Shown here piece after piece: positions 16,024-25,244 of a DNA stretch of 50,588 nucleotides (position 1 is its first letter; each line of letters starts with the position of its first letter). A program made the translations under genes and the position numbers. The notes below the pieces were generated by a model, which did no database searches, was not told the origin of the DNA, and saw only the letters and a list, made by a program, of their open reading frames with translations. Origin of the DNA: JBEKIK01 sp050013075 (GTDB taxonomy: Bacteria > Planctomycetota > Planctomycetia > Pirellulales > Thermoguttaceae); the NCBI GenBank assembly GCA_050013075.1, contig JBEKFZ010000023.1:1-50588 (forward strand), given 5' to 3'.

Positions 16024-18230
16024 TGTCAAATAGTAAGAAATCTCCAAAAAAACACGTTCCGCGGAAGCAGCAGGCAACATCAGTCCGGGCGGCGCTGCCG
16101 CTTGGCGCATTGGCCGGAGCGGCGGCGATCGCGGTCATTGCTTTTCTGGTTTACTTCCCCTCCATAAACGGCGGGTTCGTCCTGGACGACAACCATCTTT
16201 TAACAGATGCTCTTTTCGTCAAGACTTCCGAGGGTCTGTATAATTTTTGGTGCACAAGCGCTCCGGTGGACTATTGGCCGATGACTAATACCACGTTTTG
16301 GCTCGAGTGGCGGCTGTGGGGGATGCACTCGACCGGATACCACGTCACCAATTTGATCTTGCACATTGTGGAATCGTGGCTGATTTGGGTCATCTTGCGG
16401 AAGTTATGTATTCCTGGGGCTTTTTGGGCGGCGATAATATTCGCCGTGCATCCGGTGAACGTGGAGGCAACGGCCTGGATTGCTCAGCGGAAAGACGTGA
16501 CGGCGATGCTATTTTTGCTGCTGTCGATTTTGTGGTATTTTAAGGCCGGCAGGCCCGCGTTAAACCTGGGCATGGCGCCGGCGCGTTCCCACGAAGGACC
16601 GTGGGAACGAGTAGGTAATGACTCTCCACTCTCCACTGGCCACTCTCCACTTTGGTATTGGCTTAGTCTGGCGGCGTTCGTATTGGCGATGTTGGGGAAG
16701 GGATCGGTGGCGATATTGCCGGTGTTGCTTTTGTGGATTGTCTGGTGGTTGCGGCCCGCGGGAATGGTCCCGATTTTCGGCTGGACGAAAATGGGGCTGT
16801 CCCCTTATACTCGCCGGGATATTGCGAGTATTGCGCCTTTTTTCCTGGTTGCCGCGGCGCTGGTTTGGACAAATGTTTGGTTCCAAACGCACGGTTCGGG
16901 CGAAATAATTCGAGGCTGCGGTTTCGTGGAGCGAGTGCTGGGGGCCGGCGGAGCGGTGTGGTTTTACCTTTACAAGGCGTTTTTTCCGATCAATTTGAGC
17001 TTTGTATATCCGCAATGGCAGATCGAGGCGGGCGATCTGTGGTGGTGGGTGTCGCTTGTGGGGGCGTTGGCCGTTACGGCCGTGCTGTGGCGGTATAGAA
17101 AAACCTGGGCCCGACCGCTTTTGTTCGCCTGGGGATTTTTCGGCGTGGCCCTTCTGCCGGTGCTGGGTTTTACCGACGTGGGTTTCATGAAATACTCGCT
17201 GGTGGCCGACCGTTATCAGCACATTGCCATTATTGGCGTAATTGCGTTGGTTTCGGCTGGTTTGGGCACATGGCAAGAGCGGGTCCGGGGCCGGGCGCGC
17301 CGGGCGGCGATCGCTTTTGCCGTGGTTGCGTTGGGAGCGCTTGCGTTTCTGACGTTTCGGCAAAGCGGACTTTACCGTGATGCAAAAACTTTATATCCGG
17401 CCACGCTTTTGAAAAATCCAGACTGCTGGCTGGTCCGCAACAACCTGGGCGGCGCATTGTTCCAAGAAGGCCGAGTGGATGAGGCGATGCGACAGTTTAA
17501 AGAGGCCATACGGTTAAGTCCCGACTATGCTGACGCTCACAGCAACCTGGCCGTCGGACTGCTCCAATCAGGTCAGTACGAAGAAGCGATAAAACACTGC
17601 GAGGAAGCCCTGCGTCTGAAAAAAAATAAATATCCCGAGGCCCATCACAACCTGGGGATCGCACTGGTCAATGTAGGGCGGCTGCCCGAGGCGATCGAAC
17701 ATTTCCAACGGGCCTTGGAGCTTTCGCCTTTCTACCCTGATGCCGAAAACAGCCTGGGCAGCGCACTGCTGAGAACGGGCCGGCTCGATGAGGCCAAGGA
17801 ACATCTTGAAAAAGCCTTGCTCTTACAACCTAACACTGCCGACGCCCACCTCAACCTGGGCGCTGTTTATCAAGCAAGGGGCAGATATCCGGAGGCGATC
17901 GACCACTACATGCGGGCCTTGGCGTTGAATCCAAAGGATTATACTTATCACTACGCGTTGGGTAATGTTCTGGTCGAAACAGGGCGGCCCGAGGAGGCGA
18001 TCGGGCGTTACCGGGAGGTTTTGCGGCTAAAACCCGGCTTCACGGAGGGCTATTTCAAGTTGGCATTGGCCTATGCCAATATACACCAATCCGTCCAGGC
18101 AGAGTCCGCGGCCCGGAAGGCTTTGGAACTTGCCCGATCCCAGGGACAGACGGCGCTGGCCAAGACGATTGAAGATTGGTTGAAATCGTATCAGAACGCG
18201 GTAAATAGGGGCGAGGGGCGAAAGCATTGA
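16023..18230 (+). CDS. TMTC-like membrane glycosyltransferase candidate with C-terminal TPRs (copy A)
   Basis: 735 residues. The N-terminal half (about 27-450) has many membrane helices and the GT-C hallmarks GGFVLDD (Asp55-Asp56 in the first periplasmic loop), DYWPMTNTTFWLEWRLWG and HPVNVEATAWIAQRKD, as in TMTC/PMT-like O-mannosyltransferases. The C-terminal half (about 470-720) has about seven TPRs (e.g. NNLGGALFQEGRVDEAMRQF). Expected role: transfer of a lipid-linked sugar to an exported target, with TPRs for binding partners (family inference). Residues about 180-211 are encoded by a hairpin (16584-16609) and five heptamers (16621-16655), an in-frame repeat insertion shared with copy B. 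Starts one base inside the preceding stop (TAATG). Confidence 0.85.
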   Translation: MSNSKKSPKKHVPRKQQATSVRAALPLGALAGAAAIAVIAFLVYFPSINGGFVLDDNHLLTDALFVKTSEGLYNFWCTSAPVDYWPMTNTTFWLEWRLWGMHSTGYHVTNLILHIVESWLIWVILRKLCIPGAFWAAIIFAVHPVNVEATAWIAQRKDVTAMLFLLLSILWYFKAGRPALNLGMAPARSHEGPWERVGNDSPLSTGHSPLWYWLSLAAFVLAMLGKGSVAILPVLLLWIVWWLRPAGMVPIFGWTKMGLSPYTRRDIASIAPFFLVAAALVWTNVWFQTHGSGEIIRGCGFVERVLGAGGAVWFYLYKAFFPINLSFVYPQWQIEAGDLWWWVSLVGALAVTAVLWRYRKTWARPLLFAWGFFGVALLPVLGFTDVGFMKYSLVADRYQHIAIIGVIALVSAGLGTWQERVRGRARRAAIAFAVVALGALAFLTFRQSGLYRDAKTLYPATLLKNPDCWLVRNNLGGALFQEGRVDEAMRQFKEAIRLSPDYADAHSNLAVGLLQSGQYEEAIKHCEEALRLKKNKYPEAHHNLGIALVNVGRLPEAIEHFQRALELSPFYPDAENSLGSALLRTGRLDEAKEHLEKALLLQPNTADAHLNLGAVYQARGRYPEAIDHYMRALALNPKDYTYHYALGNVLVETGRPEEAIGRYREVLRLKPGFTEGYFKLALAYANIHQSVQAESAARKALELARSQGQTALAKTIEDWLKSYQNAVNRGEGRKH
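16584..16655. repeat. hairpin plus five heptamers inside TPR/GT-C copy A
   Basis: CGTTCCCACG/CGTGGGAACG pair at 16584-16609. After 11 bases come five heptamers, ACTCTCC, ACTCTCC, ACTGGCC, ACTCTCC and ACTTTGG (16621-16655), read in frame as part of the protein. Confidence 0.85.
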
Positions 18231-18236
18231 TGAAGA

Positions 18237-20399
18237 ATGTCCAAGGGCAAGAAATCATCCGATAAACACGTTCCCCGGACTTGGTTGCGGCCTTCCGTCC
18301 CGGCGGCGGCGCGGCTGGGCGCGATGGCCGGAGCGGCGCTGATCGTGGCGGCCATCTGCATCGCCTACTTCCCCGCCTTCAGCAGCGGGTTTATCCTGGA
18401 CGACGACAAACTTTTAACGTTAAACGAGCAGATTCGGGCCTCGGACGGCCTGTACCAATTCTGGCTTACCACTAAAGCCTACGATTATTGGCCGGTGACG
18501 AACAGCACACTATGGATGGAGTGGCGGCTGTGGGAAATGAATCCGGCCGGGTGTCATGTCACCAACCTTGTGCTGCATGCAGCCACATCGCTTTTGATTT
18601 GGCTGATATTGCGGAAGTTATCCATCCCCGGCGCATTTTTGGCGGCCTTGATCTTCGCCGTGCACCCGGTGAACGTCGAGTCGGCGGCCTGGATCGCCCA
18701 GCGCAAGGACGATCTGGCGATCGTGTTTTTTCTGTTGTCGATGTTGTGGTACCTGAAGGCCGACATGCCCCGGGCAAGCGCGGATGCGGCCCCCGCGCGT
18801 TCCCACGGAGGACCGTGGGAACGAGAAAAAAATCACTCTCCACTCACCACTCAGCACTCTTCACTTTGGTATTGGCTCAGTCTTCTGGCGTTCGCGCTGG
18901 GGATGCTTAGCAAAGGCTCGATAGTGATTTTGCCGCTGTTGTTATTGGGGATTGTCTGGTGGCTGCGCCCTTTAACAAAATGGGACCTGGCGCGGACTGC
19001 GCCGTTTTTCCTGATTGCCGCGGCTTTGGCGGCAGTGAACGTATGGTTCCAAACGCATATGGGCGGATCGATCCGGACCGCTAGTTTATCGGTGCGTATA
19101 TTGGAAGCGGGGGCGGTCGTCTGGTTTTATTTGTACAAGGCGGTCCTGCCGTTCAATCTTGTTTTCATCTATCCCTTGTGGCGCATCGATCCCGGCGATT
19201 TCCGCTGGTGGCTGCCGCTGGCGGCGACATTGACCGTTACGGCAGTATTGTGGCTGTATAGAAAAGGCTGGAGCCGGCCGATCCTGTTCGTTTGGGGATT
19301 TTTCTGCGTGGCGCTTCTGCCGGTAATGGGTTTTACCGACGTGGGATTCATGAAGCACTCCTTGGTAGCCGACCATTATCAGCACATTGCCGTCATTGGG
19401 GTGATCGCCCTGGCCGCGGCGGGTTGGAGTGTTTGGCACGGGCGTTTGCGGGGCGCGTTCGCGCGGAGCGCCTACGCGGCGGCGGTAATCGCGGTTCTCG
19501 CGATTCTGCTTCTGAGTAGGCTGCAAAACGGGTTGTATTGCGACGCCGCCGAGCTGTATCGGCTGACTCTGGAGAAAAATCCCGGCTGCTGGCTGATCCA
19601 CAACAACCTGGGCGTCCTTCTGGCCGATGAGGGTCGCAAACAGGATGCTATGGCACAGTACAAGGAGACCCTCCGGCTTAATCCGGACTACGCCGATGCC
19701 CACAACAACCTGGGCAATGCCTTGGGGGCCTTGGGCCAATGGCAGGACGCGCTTGGATTTTACCACAAAGCCCTCGAGCTCGTGCCGGAGAATCCCGCTA
19801 CCATGAATAACCTCGGTTACGCGCTAGACAGTCTGGGCCGGTATACGGAGGCGATCGAACAATATCAAAAGGCCCTCAAACTGGCGCCGAATTCGGCCGG
19901 AATCCGCGACAATATGGCGCTTGCACTGGTCCATATGGACCGGCTTCCGGAAGCCTTTGAACAATACCGGGCGACCATCAGCCTGGAGCCGAAGTCTCCT
20001 CAGTTCCACGCGCACTTTGGTTTCGCCTTGGCCAAAGCCGGCCGGTTGCCCGAGGCGATCGACGAGTGCCGGGAAGCCCTGCGACTGGCTCCTGCTTATC
20101 CTGACGCCCACTTTCCCTTGGGCACCGCACTGGCTTTGGCGGGTCAGCATCAAGAGGCGATCGAACATTACAAGTGGTTCCTGCGGTACAAACCGGACGA
20201 CGCCCAAGTTTATTACCAATTGTCGTTCTCTTATGCCTGGATGCGGCAGTTTTCCGAGGCCGCGGCCGCGGCCCGGAGGGCATTGGATATTGCCCGATCT
20301 CAAGGGCAGACTGCGCTGGCCAGGCAGGCCGAAGATTTGTTGAATTCCATTCACGCCGGGTCGCCGGAGCTGAACAGCGGGCCGCCTTCCTCAAGATAG
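18237..20399 (+). CDS. TMTC-like membrane glycosyltransferase candidate with C-terminal TPRs (copy B)
   Basis: 720 residues, a tandem paralog of the gene before it, starting 6 bases after its stop. It has the same GT-C features: SGFILDDDKLL (Asp55, Asp56), DYWPVTNSTLWMEWRLWEM and HPVNVESAAWIAQRKDDLA. Multiple helices run to about residue 435 and about seven TPRs follow (e.g. HNNLGVLLADEGRKQDAMAQYKETL). Both copies retain the Asp pair, so both may be active, with different targets. The same in-frame hairpin (18798-18823) and five heptamers (18835-18869) interrupt the loop between the same helices as in copy A. The 3' end overlaps the hybrid kinase gene tail to tail by 9 bases. Confidence 0.85.
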   Translation: MSKGKKSSDKHVPRTWLRPSVPAAARLGAMAGAALIVAAICIAYFPAFSSGFILDDDKLLTLNEQIRASDGLYQFWLTTKAYDYWPVTNSTLWMEWRLWEMNPAGCHVTNLVLHAATSLLIWLILRKLSIPGAFLAALIFAVHPVNVESAAWIAQRKDDLAIVFFLLSMLWYLKADMPRASADAAPARSHGGPWEREKNHSPLTTQHSSLWYWLSLLAFALGMLSKGSIVILPLLLLGIVWWLRPLTKWDLARTAPFFLIAAALAAVNVWFQTHMGGSIRTASLSVRILEAGAVVWFYLYKAVLPFNLVFIYPLWRIDPGDFRWWLPLAATLTVTAVLWLYRKGWSRPILFVWGFFCVALLPVMGFTDVGFMKHSLVADHYQHIAVIGVIALAAAGWSVWHGRLRGAFARSAYAAAVIAVLAILLLSRLQNGLYCDAAELYRLTLEKNPGCWLIHNNLGVLLADEGRKQDAMAQYKETLRLNPDYADAHNNLGNALGALGQWQDALGFYHKALELVPENPATMNNLGYALDSLGRYTEAIEQYQKALKLAPNSAGIRDNMALALVHMDRLPEAFEQYRATISLEPKSPQFHAHFGFALAKAGRLPEAIDECREALRLAPAYPDAHFPLGTALALAGQHQEAIEHYKWFLRYKPDDAQVYYQLSFSYAWMRQFSEAAAAARRALDIARSQGQTALARQAEDLLNSIHAGSPELNSGPPSSR
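18798..18869. repeat. hairpin plus five heptamers inside TPR/GT-C copy B
   Basis: CGTTCCCACG/CGTGGGAACG pair at 18798-18823, then five heptamers, ACTCTCC, ACTCACC, ACTCAGC, ACTCTTC and ACTTTGG (18835-18869). Order, number of units and final unit match copy A, while the inner units differ. Confidence 0.85.
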
Positions 20400-22838
20400 G
20401 CAAGGATCTTTTGGAGCGTAGGCTTCAAGCGCTTTGAGCAACTCGTTTCGATTGATGGGCTTGGTAAGATAGCCGTCGCAGCCGGTGCTGATGCATTTTT
20501 TGTAATCACCCAGCATGGCTTGGGCGGTCAGGGCAACGATTGGTTTTGTATAACCGGCGTTGCGCAGACTTCCGGTCGCTTGGTATCCATCCATGATCGG
20601 CATTTGCATATCCATCAAAACGACGTCGAAGTGGCGGTTGTTCCGTTGGGCTTCCAGGGCAAGGTTCACGGCTTCTTGACCATTTTCCGCCACGGTCACA
20701 TCGGCCCCCGCCTTGCGGAGAATGAAGGCTATTAATCGTTGATTGTCTGGTCCGTCTTCCGCCAGGAGAACGCGGCAGTTTAACTTAATCTCTTGGCTTA
20801 AGGCTTGTGAACCGTCCAGGGCGGCTTGGCAGGGACGGTCAACGAGTTTTATTCCGTCCAGCGGACCGGTGTCGATGGTGACTGAGAACTTGCTGCCTTT
20901 CCCGACAGCGCTGTGCACCGTGATATCACCGCCCAACATTACGGCAAGCCGCCGGCTGATGGCCAGACCCAGGCCGGTGCCGCCAAATCGGCGGCATGTC
21001 GAGGTATCGGCTTGGGAAAAGGGCTGGAAAAGCAGGTCGATTTGCTGCTCCGACATGCCGATGCCCGTGTCGATAATGTCGAAGTTTAACTTGGGTTGAT
21101 TATCCGCGCCGGCAACGCGGCGCAGGACAATCCGCACGCCGCCGATTTCGGTGAACTTGATGGCGTTGCCGATGAGGTTAACCAGTATTTGCCGCAGGCT
21201 AAGGGGGTCGGTGAGAATGTTTTCGGGAACGTCGCCTTCATAATCCAGCGACAGCGAAAGCCCCTTTGCGTCGGCGCATACCTTCATGGTGGAGAGCACG
21301 TCGGAGACGATCTGGCCCGGCGAGCATATCACGGGCATGATTTCGAACTTACCGGTTTCGATCTTGGATAGATCGAGGATATCGTTGATAATAGCTAGGA
21401 GATATTCCCCATTGCGTTTGATGATGCAGGCCGCTTCGTTGGCCTCTTGCCTCGTGGTATCGCCCAAAAGGATATCCGAGAATCCGAGGATCGCCGTCAT
21501 TGGAGTGCGGATCTCATGGCTTATATTGGCGAGGAAGGCGCTTTTTGCCCGATTGGCGGCATCGGCCGCTTCTTTGGCTTTAGCCAATTGGCTTTCCGCG
21601 CGTTTGCGCATCATGGCTTCGGTAAAGGCGGTGGCCAGCGACTCGATTGTTTTTTGATCGGCGGCGTCATAGCCCGATTCCTTATTGATCAAAGCGATCA
21701 TCCCGATCGTTCTTCCGCCCTCCTGCAAGGGAAGGCCCAGAAACGCTTTGGGCGCCGGCTGGTTTTCGAGTATGCCCATGGCGTCCGGCAGCCCGGATGA
21801 ATCGTTTTTTATTACCGATTTGCCATCCTTGATCACGTTTGCCCAAATGCCTCGGATTTCCATATTCCGCGTGGCCGTCATGGCGGCGGCATTTGTGACG
21901 TGGCACGAATTACAGCCGGCGTCGCTGACGGCTAAAGAGTCGAAACACCCGGCCTTGTTTATCTCGCCGATGAAGCCGAATTTGCTTTTGGTCAATTTTT
22001 GAGCCTCCAAGAGGCATAATTGGGCCAATTCTTTTTCATCTTGGCAAGTCAATGACTTTTCGAATACGCGGTTGATTGCCAGCAGCATATCGTTGTGGCG
22101 GAGGCGTTCCTCGGTGAGTTTTCTGTTGAAAAACTCGGGCAGGTTGCTTTCCAGCAGGCGCGAGGCCGTGTCGTGGCGGTGCTTGACATACTGTTCAACC
22201 CGATCGGCGATGGATTCGGGCGGGGCCATGATGAACCGGCACGTGTGGTCTCCGGCGGCGCGGCAGAGAATTTCCACGGTAACCAAAGAAAGGCCGAAGC
22301 TGGCCTCGCACCACCCCGACGAATAGCCCGCGTTCATCATGCACACCGGCGTATCGGATGTTTGCTTGTGGCGCAGCCAGGCGTCGGCTTCGAAGGAATA
22401 CGGATGGTCATAGATCAAATAATAGTTTTTGTCGGCGGATGGATTTGACTCGGGCAGGATATCGACGAAGGCCCAGCCGCTGTGGGCGAAATGGATCGGA
22501 CCCGCGGAAAGCTTAGCCACCGGATCTTCAAGATGCATTTTGGCGTGGAAACATTCGGCGTCGGACTTGCCGATGGCATGTGCGAAATCGAAGAGCATGT
22601 TCCGGGCGAACTCGTTGGCCTCGGGCTCCCGCCCCGCTCCGAAAAGCCGTTTTATCAAGGCAAAGAACTCGATCGACAGCGCCGCTCCCCGAACCAAGAT
22701 GTAGCGTTCGTCGCCGATTTCGATCGTGCCCTGCTCGGGCTTGAATATGCGCGAGGAAAAGAAGCTCGACACGATCGGTTCCATCTGTGCGAAGATGGGC
22801 TCGATGTTTTGGGGAACCTTCACGGTCTTTAGGGGCAT
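20391..22838 (-). CDS. hybrid sensor histidine kinase (V4R - GAF - HisKA - HATPase - REC)
   Basis: 815 residues. Domains in order: N-terminal activator-like and V4R (4-vinyl reductase-type ligand) region, about 35-215, ending LCRAAGDHTCRFIMAPP; GAF, about 255-410; HisKA with NISHEIRTPM, phospho-acceptor His441; HATPase with NLIGNAIKFTE (N554, N558), DTGIGM (590-595) and GGTGLGLAI (619-627); receiver with EDGPDN and LMDMQMPIMDG, phospho-acceptor Asp743, and Lys793. No membrane helix, so a cytoplasmic sensor of a small ligand. The GAF segment contains CNSCH (309-313). A perfect 9-bp inverted repeat flanks the start codon. No separate response regulator is adjacent; output probably passes through a phosphotransfer protein (inference). 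Confidence 0.93.
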   Translation of the reverse strand: MPLKTVKVPQNIEPIFAQMEPIVSSFFSSRIFKPEQGTIEIGDERYILVRGAALSIEFFALIKRLFGAGREPEANEFARNMLFDFAHAIGKSDAECFHAKMHLEDPVAKLSAGPIHFAHSGWAFVDILPESNPSADKNYYLIYDHPYSFEADAWLRHKQTSDTPVCMMNAGYSSGWCEASFGLSLVTVEILCRAAGDHTCRFIMAPPESIADRVEQYVKHRHDTASRLLESNLPEFFNRKLTEERLRHNDMLLAINRVFEKSLTCQDEKELAQLCLLEAQKLTKSKFGFIGEINKAGCFDSLAVSDAGCNSCHVTNAAAMTATRNMEIRGIWANVIKDGKSVIKNDSSGLPDAMGILENQPAPKAFLGLPLQEGGRTIGMIALINKESGYDAADQKTIESLATAFTEAMMRKRAESQLAKAKEAADAANRAKSAFLANISHEIRTPMTAILGFSDILLGDTTRQEANEAACIIKRNGEYLLAIINDILDLSKIETGKFEIMPVICSPGQIVSDVLSTMKVCADAKGLSLSLDYEGDVPENILTDPLSLRQILVNLIGNAIKFTEIGGVRIVLRRVAGADNQPKLNFDIIDTGIGMSEQQIDLLFQPFSQADTSTCRRFGGTGLGLAISRRLAVMLGGDITVHSAVGKGSKFSVTIDTGPLDGIKLVDRPCQAALDGSQALSQEIKLNCRVLLAEDGPDNQRLIAFILRKAGADVTVAENGQEAVNLALEAQRNNRHFDVVLMDMQMPIMDGYQATGSLRNAGYTKPIVALTAQAMLGDYKKCISTGCDGYLTKPINRNELLKALEAYAPKDPCLS

Positions 22839-22872
22839 GATTTGTTTCTACCTGCCGGATCAACATGCCCCT
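22831..22872. promoter_or_regulatory. inverted repeat flanking the hybrid kinase start
   Basis: AGGGGCATG at 22831-22839 and CATGCCCCT at 22864-22872 are perfect complements separated by 24 bases. The left arm contains the start codon of the minus-strand kinase gene, so the structure could hide it in mRNA or bind a regulator. It is a sequence observation only. Confidence 0.45.
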
Positions 22873-23201
22873 CGGAATCCGAGAACCTCGGCCAATCAAA
22901 AAGATTGTTTCGTCCCCGCCCCAGAAAACAATCTCATATAATATAGCTTGGCGTGTATATCTCGATTGGATCGAAGACCTGTTTTCAGGTTGAAGAAAAG
23001 GCTCGAAACGCGGCTAGTGCCGCCCGGACGCCGCTAAGATCAGAGTTCTTGTTAAATCCGCGATGACACGATTGGGGGTTGGGCGGGGGGGTGGAGCCTA
23101 TCAAAGACCTCGTTCCGAGCTAAAAGCATGTAACAAAAAGTGGACCCGGGTCTAGGTAGTTCTTCTTCACAACCGGGGTTATCTGTATTATCCTTTTATC
23201 G
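22873..23201. other. divergent intergenic region between the kinase and the SAM adenosyltransferase gene
   Basis: No gene seen. It holds a G-rich run near 23074-23093 and TTAAATCCGC.ATGACA at about 23054-23070, which recurs in slightly changed form at about 40909-40925. A TATTAT hexamer lies near 23186, close to the start at 23202. Not enough to assign a promoter. Confidence 0.4.
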
Positions 23202-23987
23202 ATGAGCATCATTACCTTGACTACCGATTTCGGCGCCGGCAGCCCGTATGTGGCGGCCATGAAAGGGGTGATCCTTTCGATCAATCCTGCCGTAACGATC
23301 GTGGACATCACGCACGAGATTCCTGCCCAAAACGTGCGGCAAGCAGCCTTGGCGCTGGAAGACGCGACCGAGTATTTTCCACCCGAGACAATACACGCGG
23401 TGGTGGTTGATCCCGGGGTTGGAACCCTGCGGGCGATCGTCTACGCCCGGATCGGATTACAACAATATCTTGCTCCGGATAACGGGCTGCTAAGCCGGCT
23501 GGTTGCACGTACCCCGCCCACCAAAATCTTTCGCATTACGGAATCTCAATTTTGGCTGGAAAAGGTCTCGTCCACATTCCACGGGCGGGATATATTGGCG
23601 CCGGTGGCCGCGCGTCTGAGTTTGGGTTTGCCGCCCGAGCAGTTGGGGCCGTCGCTGGAAAAAATTATTGTCTTGGACTGGCCCCGGGTGCGGATCAGTC
23701 CCGAGCGGATCGACGGAGCGGTGTTGGAGGTAGATTCTTTCGGCAACATCATAACCAACATCACCTCCGAGATGCTCGCCGGCCGGCCTACCGACAAACG
23801 GGCCTGCATTGCCTGCAATATTTACGAAACCTGGGGCGTATACCACACCTATGCCGAGCAACCGCAAGGAACTCTTTGCGCAGTAATTGGATCCAACGGC
23901 CGTCTGGAACTGGCCATCGTGGGCGACAATGCCGCCGCCCGGCTGGGGCTGAATGTGGGAATGCCGGTGGTTATCGCCTGGGAATAG
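23202..23987 (+). CDS. S-adenosyl-L-methionine hydroxide adenosyltransferase (DUF62 family)
   Basis: 261 residues of the DUF62/SAM_adeno_trans family, whose characterised members hydrolyse SAM to adenosine and methionine using an Asp-Arg-His set. The signature N-terminus ITLTTDFGAGSPYVAAMKGVI has the conserved Asp9. Further hallmarks are IVDITHEIPAQNVRQAALAL, VVVDPGVGTLR, YLAPDNGLLS (aspartate-asparagine loop) and STFHGRDILAPVAARLSLG. The C-terminal beta-barrel carries VDSFGNIITNI and NGRLELAIVGDNAA. Length is normal. It stands alone, with no SAM-cycle gene beside it. Confidence 0.93.
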   Translation: MSIITLTTDFGAGSPYVAAMKGVILSINPAVTIVDITHEIPAQNVRQAALALEDATEYFPPETIHAVVVDPGVGTLRAIVYARIGLQQYLAPDNGLLSRLVARTPPTKIFRITESQFWLEKVSSTFHGRDILAPVAARLSLGLPPEQLGPSLEKIIVLDWPRVRISPERIDGAVLEVDSFGNIITNITSEMLAGRPTDKRACIACNIYETWGVYHTYAEQPQGTLCAVIGSNGRLELAIVGDNAAARLGLNVGMPVVIAWE

Positions 23988-24217
23988 GCGAAAAGCTAAA
24001 ATGGCAAAGCTGAGTAAAATTTAACGCGCCTTGTTGTAGGGAATTTATTCATTACAACCTTTCCATAAAGACTAATTCCTAGGCAAACTTTTCTAAAAAT
24101 GCCGATAAAAACAGTGAGGTGAGCTTTTCGGGCCGCTGGGGAACTAGTCTTTTTTGTTCCCTAACGGAGATGCCTGACAAGTTTCTTTTACATACCCACT
24201 GTTACAGGAGAGGGGAA

Positions 24218-25237
24218 ATGAAACGCTGCACTAAGATCATTTTGGCAGGCATGTTCGCCTTTTTAGTGTCCGCCGGCATAACCGCGGCACAAGTCGGAAC
24301 GGATGGAAATCTGGCATATACTTTTTCGACCTGTCAAGCGGACAATCCAGCCGCGAATAATCCCGAAACATTTGTCATTCGCAACCGGCTCGATTCCGGC
24401 TGGATCTGGACCGCCTCGGCCGACGCGATGATAATGTCCCGCAGCGGAGGCAAGACGTCCAGTTTATTGTTAAACGCCGGGACCGGCGGGGAAATATTTA
24501 ACTCGAATGGATTCAATTTTCCCTGGGCCGCCGGTCCGCGGGTGAGTATCGTCCACGAAGACATCTGTTGCTGTTGCGACCTGGAGGCGAGCTACTTCGG
24601 CATAGACGGCTGGTCGGCCGTGAAGAGCATCACCGTTCCCGCTGAAGGGGCGAATTTCATGGTATATAATGCAACGGCCTTTACTTTGGATCCAGGCGAC
24701 AAGGTTAATTACTATTATATTTCCCGGCTGCACAGCGTGGAGATAAACCTGCGGCATCCTATCTGGGAAAGGCTCTACGTGCTGATGGGTTTCCGTAACG
24801 TGGAATTGCACGAAGAGCTTCACGCCACGGTGAACGATATGCTGTATTTGAATGATGACAATGTGGACAATCATCTATACGGCGGCCAGATCGGCATGAA
24901 TGTCGCATTTGTCAACACTTGCCGTTGCAGCATCGAGGGCGTGATAAAAGCAGGAGTGTACGGCAATAATGCCGATGTCACGATGCAAATTCGCGACCGT
25001 ATTCGCCGAGGCGACGCAACCAATCATACCGCCGCGCAGGGCGAAATCGGCCTGATGGGCATATTCCAGGTGACGGAGCGCCTCTCGGCACGCCTCGGTT
25101 ATCAAGCCATGTGGCTCGACGGCATAGCCCTAGCCGGCGATCAGGTTGAAAACCTCAAGTACGCCGATCCGAAACCGTATATGGGCGGCACGCTCTTTTA
25201 TCACGGCGCCACGGCCGGGTTTGAATTCACCTTCTAA
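24218..25237 (+). CDS. outer-membrane beta-barrel-like protein (BBP7-like)
   Basis: 339 residues from the ATG at 24218, chosen because of AGGAGAGGGG just upstream and because the first 26 residues (MKRCTKIILAGMFAFLVSAGITAAQV) form a clean signal peptide. The longer frame from 24119 lacks this logic. The mature part alternates polar and hydrophobic residues and ends in GFEFTF with a terminal Phe, as outer-membrane barrels do. Segments SADAMIMSRSG, AAGPRVSIVHEDI and DLEASYFGIDGW resemble the planctomycete BBP7-type outer-membrane family. An unusual run of four cysteines lies in DICCCCDLE. Likely an outer-membrane pore or structural protein; substrate unknown. Confidence 0.75.
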   Translation: MKRCTKIILAGMFAFLVSAGITAAQVGTDGNLAYTFSTCQADNPAANNPETFVIRNRLDSGWIWTASADAMIMSRSGGKTSSLLLNAGTGGEIFNSNGFNFPWAAGPRVSIVHEDICCCCDLEASYFGIDGWSAVKSITVPAEGANFMVYNATAFTLDPGDKVNYYYISRLHSVEINLRHPIWERLYVLMGFRNVELHEELHATVNDMLYLNDDNVDNHLYGGQIGMNVAFVNTCRCSIEGVIKAGVYGNNADVTMQIRDRIRRGDATNHTAAQGEIGLMGIFQVTERLSARLGYQAMWLDGIALAGDQVENLKYADPKPYMGGTLFYHGATAGFEFTF

Positions 25238-25244
25238 CCTATCG

